From positions 1,116,001 to 1,180,000 of the forward strand of contig NZ_QVNU01000001.1 in the NCBI RefSeq assembly GCF_003545715.1: a stretch of DNA of 64,000 nucleotides, in the 5' to 3' direction. This document shows positions 25,172 through 34,364 of this stretch, one piece after another (position 1 is the stretch's first letter; each line of letters opens with the position of its first letter). A program made the position numbers and the translations under genes. The DNA is from Taibaiella koreensis. Its GTDB lineage: Bacteria > Bacteroidota > Bacteroidia > Chitinophagales > Chitinophagaceae. Below the pieces are notes generated by a model. That model was not told where the DNA came from and searched no databases. It saw only the letters and a program-made list of their open reading frames with translations.

Positions 25172-25190
25172 CCGGCACAAGTGATTTTAT

Positions 25191-25892
25191 ATGCCCCGTA
25201 AAGCACATCAATGGCCGGTGATCCCCGGTTCCAGCCTCGAATTCCTGACTCGTCTGAAGGAGCACAACGACCGGGATTGGTTCAATGCCCATAAAGAACA
25301 GTTCCTGGAAGAGCAAGCCCATATAGAGGCCTTCGCCGGCGCCCTGCTGGAGCAATTGAACGGTCACGACCAGATCGAAACCCCTTCGGGTAAAAGCGCC
25401 CTGCAACGGATCTACCGCGATACCCGTTTCTCCAAGGACAAAACACCCTATAAAGCGCATTGGGGCGGTGGCTTCCGCCGTGCTACCCGCTATCGCAGGG
25501 GCGGCTATTACTTCCATATCGAACCGGGCAACAGCTTCATCGGCGGTGGCTTCTGGGGGCCGGATAATGCCGACCTGAAACGCATCCGTGAAGAGCTTGC
25601 TTTTGATCCGGCGCCGGTGAAAAAGATATTGAACAGCCGCAACTTCAAGGCCGTATTCGGCGCCTTGCAGGGCGAGCAGCTGAAGAAGGCGCCCCAGGGC
25701 TTCGATCCTGCCCACGAGGCTATAGACCTGCTGCGCTACAAGCAGTTTCTTTTGCGCCGGCCCTTTACAGATGCCGAAGTGCTGTCGTCTTCTTTTGCAG
25801 AGGAGGCCAGTCTTACCTTCAGGCACATGCGACCTTTTTTCGACTATATGAGCGAGGTGCTCAGCGCCGATGCCAACGGATTGCTGCAGTAG
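25191..25892 (+). CDS. DUF2461 family protein
   Basis: 233 residues covering the full TIGR02453/DUF2461 domain: LEFLTRLKEHNDRDWFNAHK, SALQRIYRDTRFSKDKTPYK, then GGYYFHIEPG and GGGFWGP. The family is widespread and its biochemical role is not established. The gene is preceded by a -7 box and followed closely by a short inverted-repeat element. Confidence 0.88.
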   Translation: MPRKAHQWPVIPGSSLEFLTRLKEHNDRDWFNAHKEQFLEEQAHIEAFAGALLEQLNGHDQIETPSGKSALQRIYRDTRFSKDKTPYKAHWGGGFRRATRYRRGGYYFHIEPGNSFIGGGFWGPDNADLKRIREELAFDPAPVKKILNSRNFKAVFGALQGEQLKKAPQGFDPAHEAIDLLRYKQFLLRRPFTDAEVLSSSFAEEASLTFRHMRPFFDYMSEVLSADANGLLQ

Positions 25893-25922
25893 CGGACACC
25901 GGCTTATTGTTTATCTTTAAAT

Positions 25923-26059
25923 GACTATCTCGATATAGGAAACAAAACAATCTCCGGTCCTTGGGCCTGTCCGAAAGGACAACTATAAATGGTGCTTCGA
26001 CGGGCTCGGCAGCCGTTATCAAGACGAATTTGGCTACTGTTTCCTATATCGGGATAGTC
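25923..26059. repeat. 137-bp MITE-like element with 22-bp terminal inverted repeats
   Basis: The 22-nt ends at 25923-25944 and 26038-26059 are inverted copies with one mismatch (core GATATAGGAAACA). The interior holds a small dyad GTCCGAAAGGAC (25969-25980) and no gene. It lies between the DUF2461 and DUF92 genes and ends 15 nt before the DUF92 start, so it may supply or block that promoter. A related half-element is at 62188. Confidence 0.6.
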
Positions 26060-26074
26060 GGTTATCTTTATGTC

Positions 26075-26794
26075 ATGCATTTGCAATGGTCTCTTCTTGT
26101 CGCTGTAGCCGTACTGACGGCCGGTGCTTTTGCCGCTGTTAAGCTGCGCAAGCTAACGGTAGCTGCAGGCGCCGCTGCATTCGTTGTCGGTCTTGCGATC
26201 TATATGGGCGGTGGGCTTACGGGCTTATTGTCGCTGGCCGTCTTTTTTATACTGGCTACCTGGGCTACCGGACATAAGAAAAAGGTTAAAGCGGTACTGG
26301 AGCATAAAGGAAGGCACCAGGAGCGACGTAAGGCCGGCCAGGTACTGGCTAATGGTGGCGTGGCCGCGCTGGCTGGTATGTTGGCCTGCCTGGCGCCGCA
26401 GGAACAAGCGCTCTATACCTCTATGCTATCCGGCGCCTTGTCGTCGGCTACAGCCGATACACTGGCTTCCGAGCTGGGTATGGTCTACGGCCGCCATGCG
26501 GTCAATATCCTGAGTTGGAAACGCGAAGCCCGGGGATTGGACGGGGTAGTGAGCCTGGAGGGCACGCTGATCGGTATCGGCGGATCGGCCCTGATCGCAT
26601 TGACCGATGCGCTCGGCCATGGCTTCGGTCCCCGTATGGGGATCATTATCCTGGCCGGTACGCTGGGCAATCTTGCTGATTCCCTGCTGGGCGCTACGCT
26701 CGAACGAAAACACTATCTCAACAACGACCTGGTCAATACGTTCAACACATTGATTGCCGCGCTTGCGGTATGGGCTATGGCCACCTGGCTGTAA
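26075..26794 (+). CDS. DUF92 family integral membrane protein
   Basis: 239 residues from the ATG at 26075. The longer frame from the TTG at 25961 is rejected because its first 38 codons read through the inverted-repeat element. About six membrane helices are present, with the family motif SGALSSATADTLASELG at ~124-140 and GTLGNLADSLLGATLERK at ~204-221. DUF92/TIGR00297 proteins occur in bacteria, archaea and plants; plant VTE6, a phytyl-phosphate kinase, belongs to the family, so a CTP-dependent prenyl-phosphate kinase role is possible but not shown here. Confidence 0.85.
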   Translation: MHLQWSLLVAVAVLTAGAFAAVKLRKLTVAAGAAAFVVGLAIYMGGGLTGLLSLAVFFILATWATGHKKKVKAVLEHKGRHQERRKAGQVLANGGVAALAGMLACLAPQEQALYTSMLSGALSSATADTLASELGMVYGRHAVNILSWKREARGLDGVVSLEGTLIGIGGSALIALTDALGHGFGPRMGIIILAGTLGNLADSLLGATLERKHYLNNDLVNTFNTLIAALAVWAMATWL

Positions 26795-27013
26795 TTGTCC
26801 CGGCGCGGGTCTCTTCATTACACCTGACAGCAGCAATACTTGCGGGTAGCCACTTCTGCAGCGGGTCTGACGGCTTACCGGCATGTACTGGTTACCTGTA
26901 AACCGGTATTTCTATCCCTGCGCAAACCATTTCCCGCTCTTGCCTTGTCTGGATTTGCGGCAATTAGATAACGATAGCCGGTATTTTGTTATACAAGATC
27001 AATTCAGACCCTT

Positions 27014-28750
27014 ATGAAAAAAATGATGCTCCTGGCAGCCTGTCTGCACAGTCTGTTCCTTAACGCGCAAGAGGCCACCCCATGGATAAAACCGGTTTCC
27101 TTTTTTGGTATCGAAGATATTCCGGCTATGGGATATATACCGGGGAGTCCCATCGTAAATGCTGCCGTATGGACTTTTGAACACGGCGTCGTGAATGCGG
27201 GCGCCGACACCGAATTTCACGAATATAAATTCACCGGCCGCAATGCTGCCGACGGCACACTTATATTTGAGCATAGGGTAGAAGGTATCGATATCAACAA
27301 GGTTGTTTACGATGCTTCTCTTGACCAGGTGCTGGTGCTTATAAATATCCAGCAGTTCTCCGCTGCAACCTCGCTAACGATAGGGCCCAATACATTTACG
27401 CCCCCCAGTTTCGATTCGCGTTGTCTTACTATCGGTTTGCTGCGTTACAGCCGCAGCGGCGCCTTGCTGGGTACACAATGGTTGCCCTTTCCCTGCTCTC
27501 ATGGCCTGGCAGGTGCGCTGAGCTGGGATATTGATACCCTGAGGGAGCGCGTAGTGCTCGGTACAGAGATGTACGGAGACCTGAACACCGATTTTACGCC
27601 GTTTACCTTTGGCAGCACCACGCGTATCCTACGCACCGATTCTACCTATCTCAGTCTTTTCCAATGGGATTATTCGGGCAATCCGCTGCAACTGTCCATG
27701 TTTGAACAGCCGTTTGAACTTGAAGACCGCAGTCGCGTGGTGGATGTTGCTTATGGCGATAAAGGCGATGTTTGCATCCTGGGCACGCTTGTGAGCGATA
27801 TCCGGTTTGGAAGCATCACACTTTCGGGCACGGCCGCCGAGCGCAGCAGCTTTGCCGCCAGGTTACGGGCAGATGGGTCGGTCGCCGCAGCCCAAAAAAT
27901 ATTCAGCAGCGTGGCAGAATATGCGCCACCCCTGGGGCTCGCGTATAATAAGGTCAACAAGCGTTTTTATTTTGCCAATGCCTGGTCCGATAGCTGGTCG
28001 GTAAATGGCAGTGTAATGGAACACGGCAACCTGGGATTCAAATCCAATATCCTGGTCGCATCGGTCGATAGCAACCTGGTACAGCAACATTTTACTTCAG
28101 TACGTTATGCCGATACCGTAGGCACGCAGCTTTTCAAGCTCTCGACCTTTAAATGTCTTCAGCCGGATGCTGCAGGCAATATGTTATTGGGTGTTTTCGC
28201 TATCGATAGCTTCCGTATTAAGCAAAAGCTTTTTCGCAGCATTGTTACCAATAGCCAGACAGATATTGCTGTGGTCCGGTTTGATAAAGAATTGCAATTG
28301 GATACCTGCATCAGGTCGGCGGGCACGGGTATCGAGCAGCTATCTGTTATCGCTCCCGGCGCAGGCGACGAGGTCTATATCGGCGGCCGTTTCATAGGCC
28401 AACTGGCTTTCCCATCGCTCGAGGCCCGCACCGATGAGCCGGAGCAGGATGCTTATGTTGTAAAGCTGAGCCTGAAGAAAGGCACACCGGTTGGTATTGG
28501 CAGCAGGCGCGTTGCTCCGGCGGGAACGGTCTATCCCAATCCGGCGACAGATAAGCTGTTTGTAGCCATGGAAAAGGTAACGCATATTGCTCTTTATACG
28601 ATCGATGGCAGGTGTATGCGGACAGTGGCATGTAAAGGCGCCGGAAACCAACAATCGATTGGCATAAGCGACCTGAGACCCGGCGTTTATCTGGTGCGCA
28701 TCACCGGGCAGAATGGAGACAGCTATAGCACAAGCTTCACAAAGAAATAA
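27014..28750 (+). CDS. Secreted protein with T9SS type A sorting domain
   Basis: 578 residues. The signal peptide is cleaved near LFLNAQ. The body (~25-490) shows repeated beta-strand blocks (ILGTLVSDIRFGS, DEVYIGGRFIGQLAF) resembling SBBP-type beta-propeller surface proteins. The C-terminal ~75 residues are a type A sorting domain (VYPNPATDKLFV, LRPGVYLVRI), so it should be exported by the T9SS and processed by PorU. No enzymatic motif is seen. The unprocessed body carries few cysteines. Confidence 0.82.
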   Translation: MKKMMLLAACLHSLFLNAQEATPWIKPVSFFGIEDIPAMGYIPGSPIVNAAVWTFEHGVVNAGADTEFHEYKFTGRNAADGTLIFEHRVEGIDINKVVYDASLDQVLVLINIQQFSAATSLTIGPNTFTPPSFDSRCLTIGLLRYSRSGALLGTQWLPFPCSHGLAGALSWDIDTLRERVVLGTEMYGDLNTDFTPFTFGSTTRILRTDSTYLSLFQWDYSGNPLQLSMFEQPFELEDRSRVVDVAYGDKGDVCILGTLVSDIRFGSITLSGTAAERSSFAARLRADGSVAAAQKIFSSVAEYAPPLGLAYNKVNKRFYFANAWSDSWSVNGSVMEHGNLGFKSNILVASVDSNLVQQHFTSVRYADTVGTQLFKLSTFKCLQPDAAGNMLLGVFAIDSFRIKQKLFRSIVTNSQTDIAVVRFDKELQLDTCIRSAGTGIEQLSVIAPGAGDEVYIGGRFIGQLAFPSLEARTDEPEQDAYVVKLSLKKGTPVGIGSRRVAPAGTVYPNPATDKLFVAMEKVTHIALYTIDGRCMRTVACKGAGNQQSIGISDLRPGVYLVRITGQNGDSYSTSFTKK

Positions 28751-28816
28751 AGTTCTCCTCATAGCAGGGGACAATATGACGGCTGTAATATTGCTGCATT
28801 ACCGTATTTTTAGGTA

Positions 28817-29404
28817 ATGAAACCACTTTTGTTTTTCATGCTGATGTTGCCGTGTGTAGCCGGCTTTGCCCAGGATACTCTGACGAACGATCTGGATGTA
28901 GACGGCGCCGGCGACCTGGTCTATTATGAGCCGGCCACAGCGTTGGTGATCTGTCGCCTATCGTCCCAGGGATTTAAAGTTATGCAAAGCAGCCCGATGG
29001 ACTATAATGAGCCGAATATAGGTATACGTGCGGCGCGCAATGGCTTTGAGTTCTTCGTAGACTTTATGCGCTCCGGCTATGCCGCACAGTTCCGGTACGA
29101 TAAGGAAACAAAACGGATGCGCCTGATCGGGATGAAGGATTACGCTTTCGGCAATGCGGTCCATTCCGGTAGCGGCTCGTCCAGCGTCAACCTGCTCACC
29201 GGTGACTACGAAGGGAACTGGAACGACTATGATATGGAACGCGATAAACTGGTGGGTACGCCAGTGAAAGGAAAGTTACAAATGGATAGGATCTGGCTGG
29301 AAGATTTTGACGATAAGGTCTATGAGCAATACGCGGAGAAAAGCGCTGCGCTATATGAAAGACAAAAGCAGGCTGTAAGGAAAAGGAGCAAGGGCGCCCG
29401 GTAA
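28817..29404 (+). CDS. Secreted protein of unknown function
   Basis: 195 residues with a signal peptide (cleavage near VAGFAQ). The mature N-terminus, NDLDVDGAGDLVYYE, looks like one FG-GAP/VCBS-type calcium-binding loop; the rest is unassigned and the C-terminus is basic (RKRSKGAR). It follows the T9SS protein by 66 nt and ends at a strong terminator, so it may share its transcript. No sorting domain is present; periplasmic location is likely. Confidence 0.65.
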   Translation: MKPLLFFMLMLPCVAGFAQDTLTNDLDVDGAGDLVYYEPATALVICRLSSQGFKVMQSSPMDYNEPNIGIRAARNGFEFFVDFMRSGYAAQFRYDKETKRMRLIGMKDYAFGNAVHSGSGSSSVNLLTGDYEGNWNDYDMERDKLVGTPVKGKLQMDRIWLEDFDDKVYEQYAEKSAALYERQKQAVRKRSKGAR

Positions 29405-29435
29405 AGCACGCTGCGCCTGATGAATGATAAAGATA

Positions 29436-29468
29436 AAACCCGCTTTGATAGCGGGTTTCGTCTTTTTT
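29436..29468 (+). terminator. Rho-independent terminator
   Basis: A 9-bp perfect stem AAACCCGCT/AGCGGGTTT (29436-29444, 29450-29458) with a 5-nt loop is followed by CGTCTTTTTT. It ends the transcript of the preceding secreted protein gene. Confidence 0.8.
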
Positions 29469-29489
29469 AAGGTTCATGCACTCAAGTGA

Positions 29490-29939
29490 TTAAGCGTCGG
29501 GGATATTGGGCTCAACCAGCTTGGCAAGCTTTTCCAGCGACTCCTGCCAGCCCAGATAGCACATTTCTGCAGGGATCATAGAAGGAATGCCGGTTTGCGT
29601 GATCTTTATTTCGGTACCGGCAAGGTTCTTGCTCAGCCAAACGCTGGTAGTCATTTCCCCGGGCAGGTTGGGATCATCAAAGGTGTCGGTGTATTTCAGG
29701 GATTCATTTGGTTTCAACTCCAAGTACTTTCCGCCGAAAGAATGGCTGTTGCCGGTGGTGAAGTTCTGGAACGACATTTTGAATGAGCCGCCTTCAGTTA
29801 CATTCATTTCATGAACCGTGCAGACGAAACCATAAGGAGGCAGCCATGAGGCGATAGCTGCTGCTTCGGTGAAGGCGCGGTATACTTTTTCGGGAGAGGC
29901 TTTAAGCACTCTGTGCAGGGAAACACTGTTGTCTGACAT
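29490..29939 (-). CDS. SRPBCC/AHSA1-family protein
   Basis: 149 residues spanning one START-like AHSA1 domain: VSLHRVLKASPEKVYRAFTE, AIASWLPPYGF, then GGSFKMSF and GKYLELKPNESLKYT with a final helix CYLGWQESLEKLAKLVE. These proteins form a hydrophobic pocket; many are of unknown ligand, others are Hsp90 activator-like. It stands alone. Confidence 0.88.
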   Translation of the reverse strand: MSDNSVSLHRVLKASPEKVYRAFTEAAAIASWLPPYGFVCTVHEMNVTEGGSFKMSFQNFTTGNSHSFGGKYLELKPNESLKYTDTFDDPNLPGEMTTSVWLSKNLAGTEIKITQTGIPSMIPAEMCYLGWQESLEKLAKLVEPNIPDA

Positions 29940-30220
29940 AGCATTTATTTTTGTTCCTACTCATCTGGCTTTTCGGTTCCGCCCGTTTTTATAGTGGTCG
30001 CTGCTCCACGGATGTGCTGTTGTTTCGTTCGTTTGCTTCAGCACTACAAAGGTGAACAGAAAGCCGGGTAAGCGCAGGGTGTATCTCCGACAATCTAACG
30101 GGGCACATACGACCTCTTTTGACATAAGTATTCCTATAAGCTGCTCACTTCATGTCTTCCGGATAGTGAATATAGTCAAACAGATATAAAAATGAAGCTG
30201 TCTGAAAAATAGTCTTGATC

Positions 30221-31543
30221 CTACCGTATCGTTATTTTTTTGCTGAACGGCTTTCCGGCAGCGCCGGTGACCTGGAGCAAATAGACGCCGCTTTTCATCT
30301 GCGATACGTCGATCGGTTGCACGGTTGCGCGGGTAGCCTGTCGTTCATAGAGAAGCTGGCCTATGCCGTTCCGTATTTGTATGCGGCAATTTTCTCTTGT
30401 GAACATAGGAGACTGTATATACAGTATATCAGTTGCGGGGTTGGGTGCAATAGTAAATGGCGCTGCTACATCATGACCGGAGATGCTTAACGGTCCCACA
30501 TTGATTCTGGCATACGCGGTATCGCTGCATTGCGAGGCCCCTGTGGCAACAAGCCTTGCCGTATAGACGCCCGGAGTCGCATAAGTGTGGCTGGGATCAC
30601 TTACAGTCGCTGTTTGTCCATCGCCAAAATCCCATTCGTATTGCGTCGCATTGACCGATGTATTGGTAAAGCTAACAGACAGCATACTGCCGGTATTTTG
30701 GTTAAAGCGGGCTATTGTTTCGTAACGGCCTATACTCCAGAAGCCCATGCTGTCGTAGGCGATTCTTGTAGCGGCGTTCCTGATATTGGCGGCATCCGTT
30801 GGAGATAGCATATAGTCGGACCTGATGCTGTCTGCCGGTTTTTTGAAGATAGCCGTGTAAAAGCTACAGGCTGCGGCGTAAGAGCCGGCGAGGGAAGGAT
30901 GGCTGCCATCGCTGGCGTATAGTCCTATGCCGGGATAATGCGCCCTTATATACCGCCATACGGGCCCTACAGGAGATACCGTAACCTTGTTGCTGTCGGC
31001 CATCAGCATGTAACGCGCACGGATCACGCTATCCATGGTAAGATAGGTACAATAAAAAGGCCAGTTGGGGAAACCGTTACACATCGATGGCGTATCCCCG
31101 TTTTCCCTGCCCCAGGTCATATAAAAAATAACCTCTGCACAGGGGTTATACCGCTTTACCGTATCCACCAATTGCCTGGCATAAGGGTATACCCATTCGT
31201 AAAACAGATCGGGAGGATAGGCCGGGGCCTGGCTCTGTTCCTGCAGCACCACGTAGTCCCATCCCCCCTGGCGTATCTTGCTCAGGGTAGCTAAAACGGT
31301 AATCGTTGAGTCAAGATGCTGGTACCAAGCGGCAGCTCCCGCTGCGCTCATATCGCATTCTACTGTGTCGCCGGCCGAAGCGGCGACGTTTTTTACCATT
31401 TGCGGCAGGTTATTTGTGTAGGTATAGCTATTGCCCACAAATAATACCCGCTTTTTTTGACCATGCACGATACCAGCGATATGCAGCAGGACAAAGCAGG
31501 CAAAGCATGCTTTCCAGTAGTGTAAAAGCAATTTCTGGTTCAT
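30221..31543 (-). CDS. Secreted SGNH-type hydrolase with PKD domain and T9SS sorting domain
   Basis: 440 residues. Signal peptide (cleavage near GIVHGQ), then an SGNH/GDSL-like domain (~30-250) with nucleophile Ser in FVGNSYT, and Asp/His in ASDGSHPS. A PKD domain follows at ~275-350 (YEWDFGDGQTATVSDPSHTY) and a type A sorting domain closes the protein (IAPNPATDILYIQ, MKSGVYLLQVTG). It is expected at the cell surface, cleaving an ester, possibly acetyl groups of polysaccharide; the substrate is inferred only from the fold class. Adjacent genes are divergent and do not explain it. Confidence 0.85.
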   Translation of the reverse strand: MNQKLLLHYWKACFACFVLLHIAGIVHGQKKRVLFVGNSYTYTNNLPQMVKNVAASAGDTVECDMSAAGAAAWYQHLDSTITVLATLSKIRQGGWDYVVLQEQSQAPAYPPDLFYEWVYPYARQLVDTVKRYNPCAEVIFYMTWGRENGDTPSMCNGFPNWPFYCTYLTMDSVIRARYMLMADSNKVTVSPVGPVWRYIRAHYPGIGLYASDGSHPSLAGSYAAACSFYTAIFKKPADSIRSDYMLSPTDAANIRNAATRIAYDSMGFWSIGRYETIARFNQNTGSMLSVSFTNTSVNATQYEWDFGDGQTATVSDPSHTYATPGVYTARLVATGASQCSDTAYARINVGPLSISGHDVAAPFTIAPNPATDILYIQSPMFTRENCRIQIRNGIGQLLYERQATRATVQPIDVSQMKSGVYLLQVTGAAGKPFSKKITIR

Positions 31544-31854
31544 ACAGAACGTATTTTATTGTGTTGTGAAAATGATGGAATGGTTATATCTCCTGGTAAA
31601 GACGGGGCAATTCCTTATCAGGGTAGGGAGGAGATTGTCGCTGTGGTCACTCTTTGACCGCCCGGAAGCTTGTACAGGTATGTTTTTATGTATGAACTGA
31701 GCTGCTGGGGCCAGCCAATCAAATGCCTGTTATTGGACTTCGTTGTCAGGATCAGGTATTTCTGCATGAAGATGTAGTATTTTGCCGGATGCTGCGACGG
31801 AGGATTTTTTTATGTAGTTTGTATTGTGTAATTATTTATATTCGTTGCCGGGAA

Positions 31855-32253
31855 ATGAAAAGAATACTGACTTTACTCATGTTGCTCATGTATAGTGCCA
31901 ATATTGTTGGCGCTACGGTTCATGTGCACTATTGCATGGGAAAGTTTGCCGGCTGGAGCTTATCGCGCTTCGAAGACGATAGGTGCGGCCGTTGCGGGAT
32001 GAAAGCCAAGGGAAAAAATGAATGTTGCAAGGACGTAAAAAAGGAGATCAAGCTTGAGAAAGAGCACCAGAGAAAATCCTTCCAGGGTATTGCTTTTCAA
32101 CTTTCCCTTGCCGAGGCCGTTTTGCCTGCTGCTCCCCGGTATCTCAATCCTGCCTTCCTGCTTGCGAATCATAGCGGTAGTACCAGCTATCGCCCGCCCC
32201 CCGAAATCCGACAACGGGAGCTTTATATACTATACTGCGTTTACCTGATTTGA
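31855..32253 (+). CDS. HYC_CC_PP family protein, probable metal-related exported protein
   Basis: 132 residues from the ATG at 31855, chosen because it opens a clean signal peptide (MKRILTLLMLLMYSANIVGA); the in-frame ATG at 31723 adds 44 residues before it. The family motifs are all present: VHVHYCMGK, CGRCGMK, ECCKD and RPPPE near the end. The Cys/His content suggests metal binding. A TATATTCG -7-like box lies at 31837-31844. It is followed 114 nt later by the MbnP/diheme peroxidase operon, which supports a copper-related role by inference. Confidence 0.78.
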   Translation: MKRILTLLMLLMYSANIVGATVHVHYCMGKFAGWSLSRFEDDRCGRCGMKAKGKNECCKDVKKEIKLEKEHQRKSFQGIAFQLSLAEAVLPAAPRYLNPAFLLANHSGSTSYRPPPEIRQRELYILYCVYLI

Positions 32254-32367
32254 TTTATTGGTCGTTAACTCGAAATGACCACTCTACCGTGTAGAGTGGC
32301 TGTTCTATTGTATGCAAGACATTGTCGCTTGCTGCTTTTTTTAAAACAATCAAAAATCATTTCTGAT

Positions 32368-33330
32368 ATGAAAAACGTATGCTTACTGTTGGCTTTGATG
32401 TTCATTACAGTGATTTCCAAAGCGCAAAAAAACGTAATCCTTAATATCACACATAAGCTGGGCTCCTCTGCTTTTGCCTTTAACCAGACGGGACAGAACA
32501 ACCTTTCACAGGAGTTCAAAATTACACGTGTAGACTATTATATATCCGGCATCAGAATCATTCATGACGGAGGTGTGGAGACGCCCGTGCCGGACAAATA
32601 CATACTGGCAAAAGGTAGCGCAGCTATAGCGGAGCCTTTAGGTGCATTCAATGTCACCAATGTAGAAGGGATCAAGTTTTCAATAGGTGTGGAGACGCCG
32701 GTGAATAATGCAGACCCTTCTCTGCAGCCTGCCGGGCACCCGCTTTCTTTTCAAACGCCCTCGATGCACTGGGGCTGGTCGGCAGGCTACCGTTTCGTGG
32801 CCCTGGAGGGCAAAGCGGGTAGCGGCTTCAATACCACTTTTGAATTACATGGTCTAGGTAATGATAATTATTTTCAGCAAACCGTTATGGTGGCCGGTGT
32901 GAGTACCGGAGGCGCCATCAGCATAAATCTGGATGCCGACTATACGCAGGCGTTAAAGGATATCAACGTATCGTCGGGTCCCATCGCCCATGGCATCAAT
33001 GCTGAGGACCTTACGGTACTGCAAAATTTCAGGACCCACGTATTTAAACCCGCAAGCGGTACCACAGCCATAGAAGACCTCAACAAGATCGACAAATACA
33101 TTGCCGTGTTCCCCAATCCTGCCAAGGATAAGCTTACCATATTGCAGCTGGATCGTAGCAATACCGTAAAAACTGTGCAGGTTACGGATCTTATGGGCCG
33201 GGTTCATTTGGTTACCACACTGAAGCAACACGATGTACTCCCGCTGGCTTCCCTGCCTCGCGGCGCCTACATCCTCCGGTTTTATGAGGGGGTAAAAAGT
33301 ATGGGGAGTAAGAAAATAGTGCTGCAGTAA
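32368..33330 (+). CDS. MbnP-family copper-binding-type protein with T9SS sorting domain
   Basis: 320 residues from the ATG at 32368 (signal peptide MKNVCLLLALMFITVISKAQ); the earlier frame start at 32275 adds a nonsignal stretch. The MbnP domain (~22-235) contains FKITRVDYYISGI and the aromatic motif MHWGWSAGYRFVALEG. In Methylosinus, the partner diheme enzyme MbnH converts a Trp of MbnP to kynurenine, creating a Cu(I) site. The C-terminal ~75 residues are a type A sorting domain (VFPNPAKDKLTI, LPRGAYILRFYEG), unlike methanotroph MbnP, so this protein should be exported to the surface. Its stop overlaps the next start by 1 nt. Confidence 0.85.
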   Translation: MKNVCLLLALMFITVISKAQKNVILNITHKLGSSAFAFNQTGQNNLSQEFKITRVDYYISGIRIIHDGGVETPVPDKYILAKGSAAIAEPLGAFNVTNVEGIKFSIGVETPVNNADPSLQPAGHPLSFQTPSMHWGWSAGYRFVALEGKAGSGFNTTFELHGLGNDNYFQQTVMVAGVSTGGAISINLDADYTQALKDINVSSGPIAHGINAEDLTVLQNFRTHVFKPASGTTAIEDLNKIDKYIAVFPNPAKDKLTILQLDRSNTVKTVQVTDLMGRVHLVTTLKQHDVLPLASLPRGAYILRFYEGVKSMGSKKIVLQ

Positions 33331-34364
33331 TGCGCCGGCATAGCCTGTCAGGGTATCGTATTGGGGTAGTCCTGGCGCTGGTCCTGCTCCTGGGAGGGTG
33401 TGAGAAAAAAGCTGGTGTTGGCTTTGAGGAGGATAGCTTAATGCGGATCCCTGCGGGTTTTCCCGGCATGCCCGAACCGGAAGACAACCGTTTTTCCCCG
33501 GAGCGCTGGGCTCTGGGGAAGCAATTGTTTTACGATAACCGGCTTTCGCTTAACAATAGGATCAGTTGTGGTTCCTGCCATAAACAGGAGCTGGCGTTCA
33601 GCGACTCATTGGCGCTGAGCCCGGGCGACGATGGTGCGCCGGGGACGAGCAATGCACCCTCCCTGGCCAACATTGGCTATCATCCCTATTTTACACGCGC
33701 CGGTGGCGTTCCTACCCTGGAAATGCAGATCCTGGTGCCCATCCAGGAGCACAATGAGTTCAATACAAGCATGCCGGATATAGTGGCTAAGCTGAAACAG
33801 GATACCAGCTATGCGCATGCGGCGCTGCGTACCTACGGCAGGCCGTTTGACGCCTTTGTATTAACCCGTGCCATTGCGCAATTTGAGCGGAGCTTCATCA
33901 GCGGCAACAGCCCTTTCGATGCTTACAGCTATGCCGGTAATCCTGATGCTTTAACGGAAAGCGAAAAAAGAGGCTACCGGCTATTTACCGGTACAAGGGC
34001 GAATTGCAGCCAGTGTCATAGCGGATTCAATTTTACGAACTATGCTTTTGAGAACAATGGTCTGTATGTAACCTACGCCGATAGCGGCAGGATGCGCTTT
34101 ACCCATTTACCCGGCGACAGGGCCAGGTTTAAAGTGCCCTCATTGCGCAATGTCGCCCTTACGGCGCCCTACATGCACGATGGTAGCCTGAAGACCCTGG
34201 AAGCAGTTGTAGCACATTACGACAGCGGGGGGAAAGATCATGTCAACAAGAGCAAGTTCCTTCAGCCACTTCACCTTACCGACAAGGAGAAAGAGGATCT
34301 CATCAATTTTTTAAAGAGTCTGACGGACGATCATTTTGTCCGGGATAAAAAATTCAAGTTATGA
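33330..34364 (+). CDS. MbnH-like diheme cytochrome c peroxidase (lipoprotein)
   Basis: 344 residues. Lipobox LLLGGC (Cys24), then two heme c motifs: CGSCH at 80-84 and CSQCH at 226-230, with the conserved tail motif FKVPSLRNVALTAPYMHDGSLKTLEAVVAHY. This is the CcpA/MauG/MbnH superfamily. Given its immediate overlap with MbnP (ATG sharing the A of TAA), an MbnH-type Trp-oxidising role is more likely than peroxide detoxification; this is contextual inference. It overlaps the following paralog by 4 nt. Confidence 0.88.
   Translation: MRRHSLSGYRIGVVLALVLLLGGCEKKAGVGFEEDSLMRIPAGFPGMPEPEDNRFSPERWALGKQLFYDNRLSLNNRISCGSCHKQELAFSDSLALSPGDDGAPGTSNAPSLANIGYHPYFTRAGGVPTLEMQILVPIQEHNEFNTSMPDIVAKLKQDTSYAHAALRTYGRPFDAFVLTRAIAQFERSFISGNSPFDAYSYAGNPDALTESEKRGYRLFTGTRANCSQCHSGFNFTNYAFENNGLYVTYADSGRMRFTHLPGDRARFKVPSLRNVALTAPYMHDGSLKTLEAVVAHYDSGGKDHVNKSKFLQPLHLTDKEKEDLINFLKSLTDDHFVRDKKFKL

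Noticed and set aside
25961-26074. N-terminal extension of the DUF92 protein
   Set aside because: These codons translate the inverted-repeat element and begin with TTG; the ATG at 26075 gives the normal family start.
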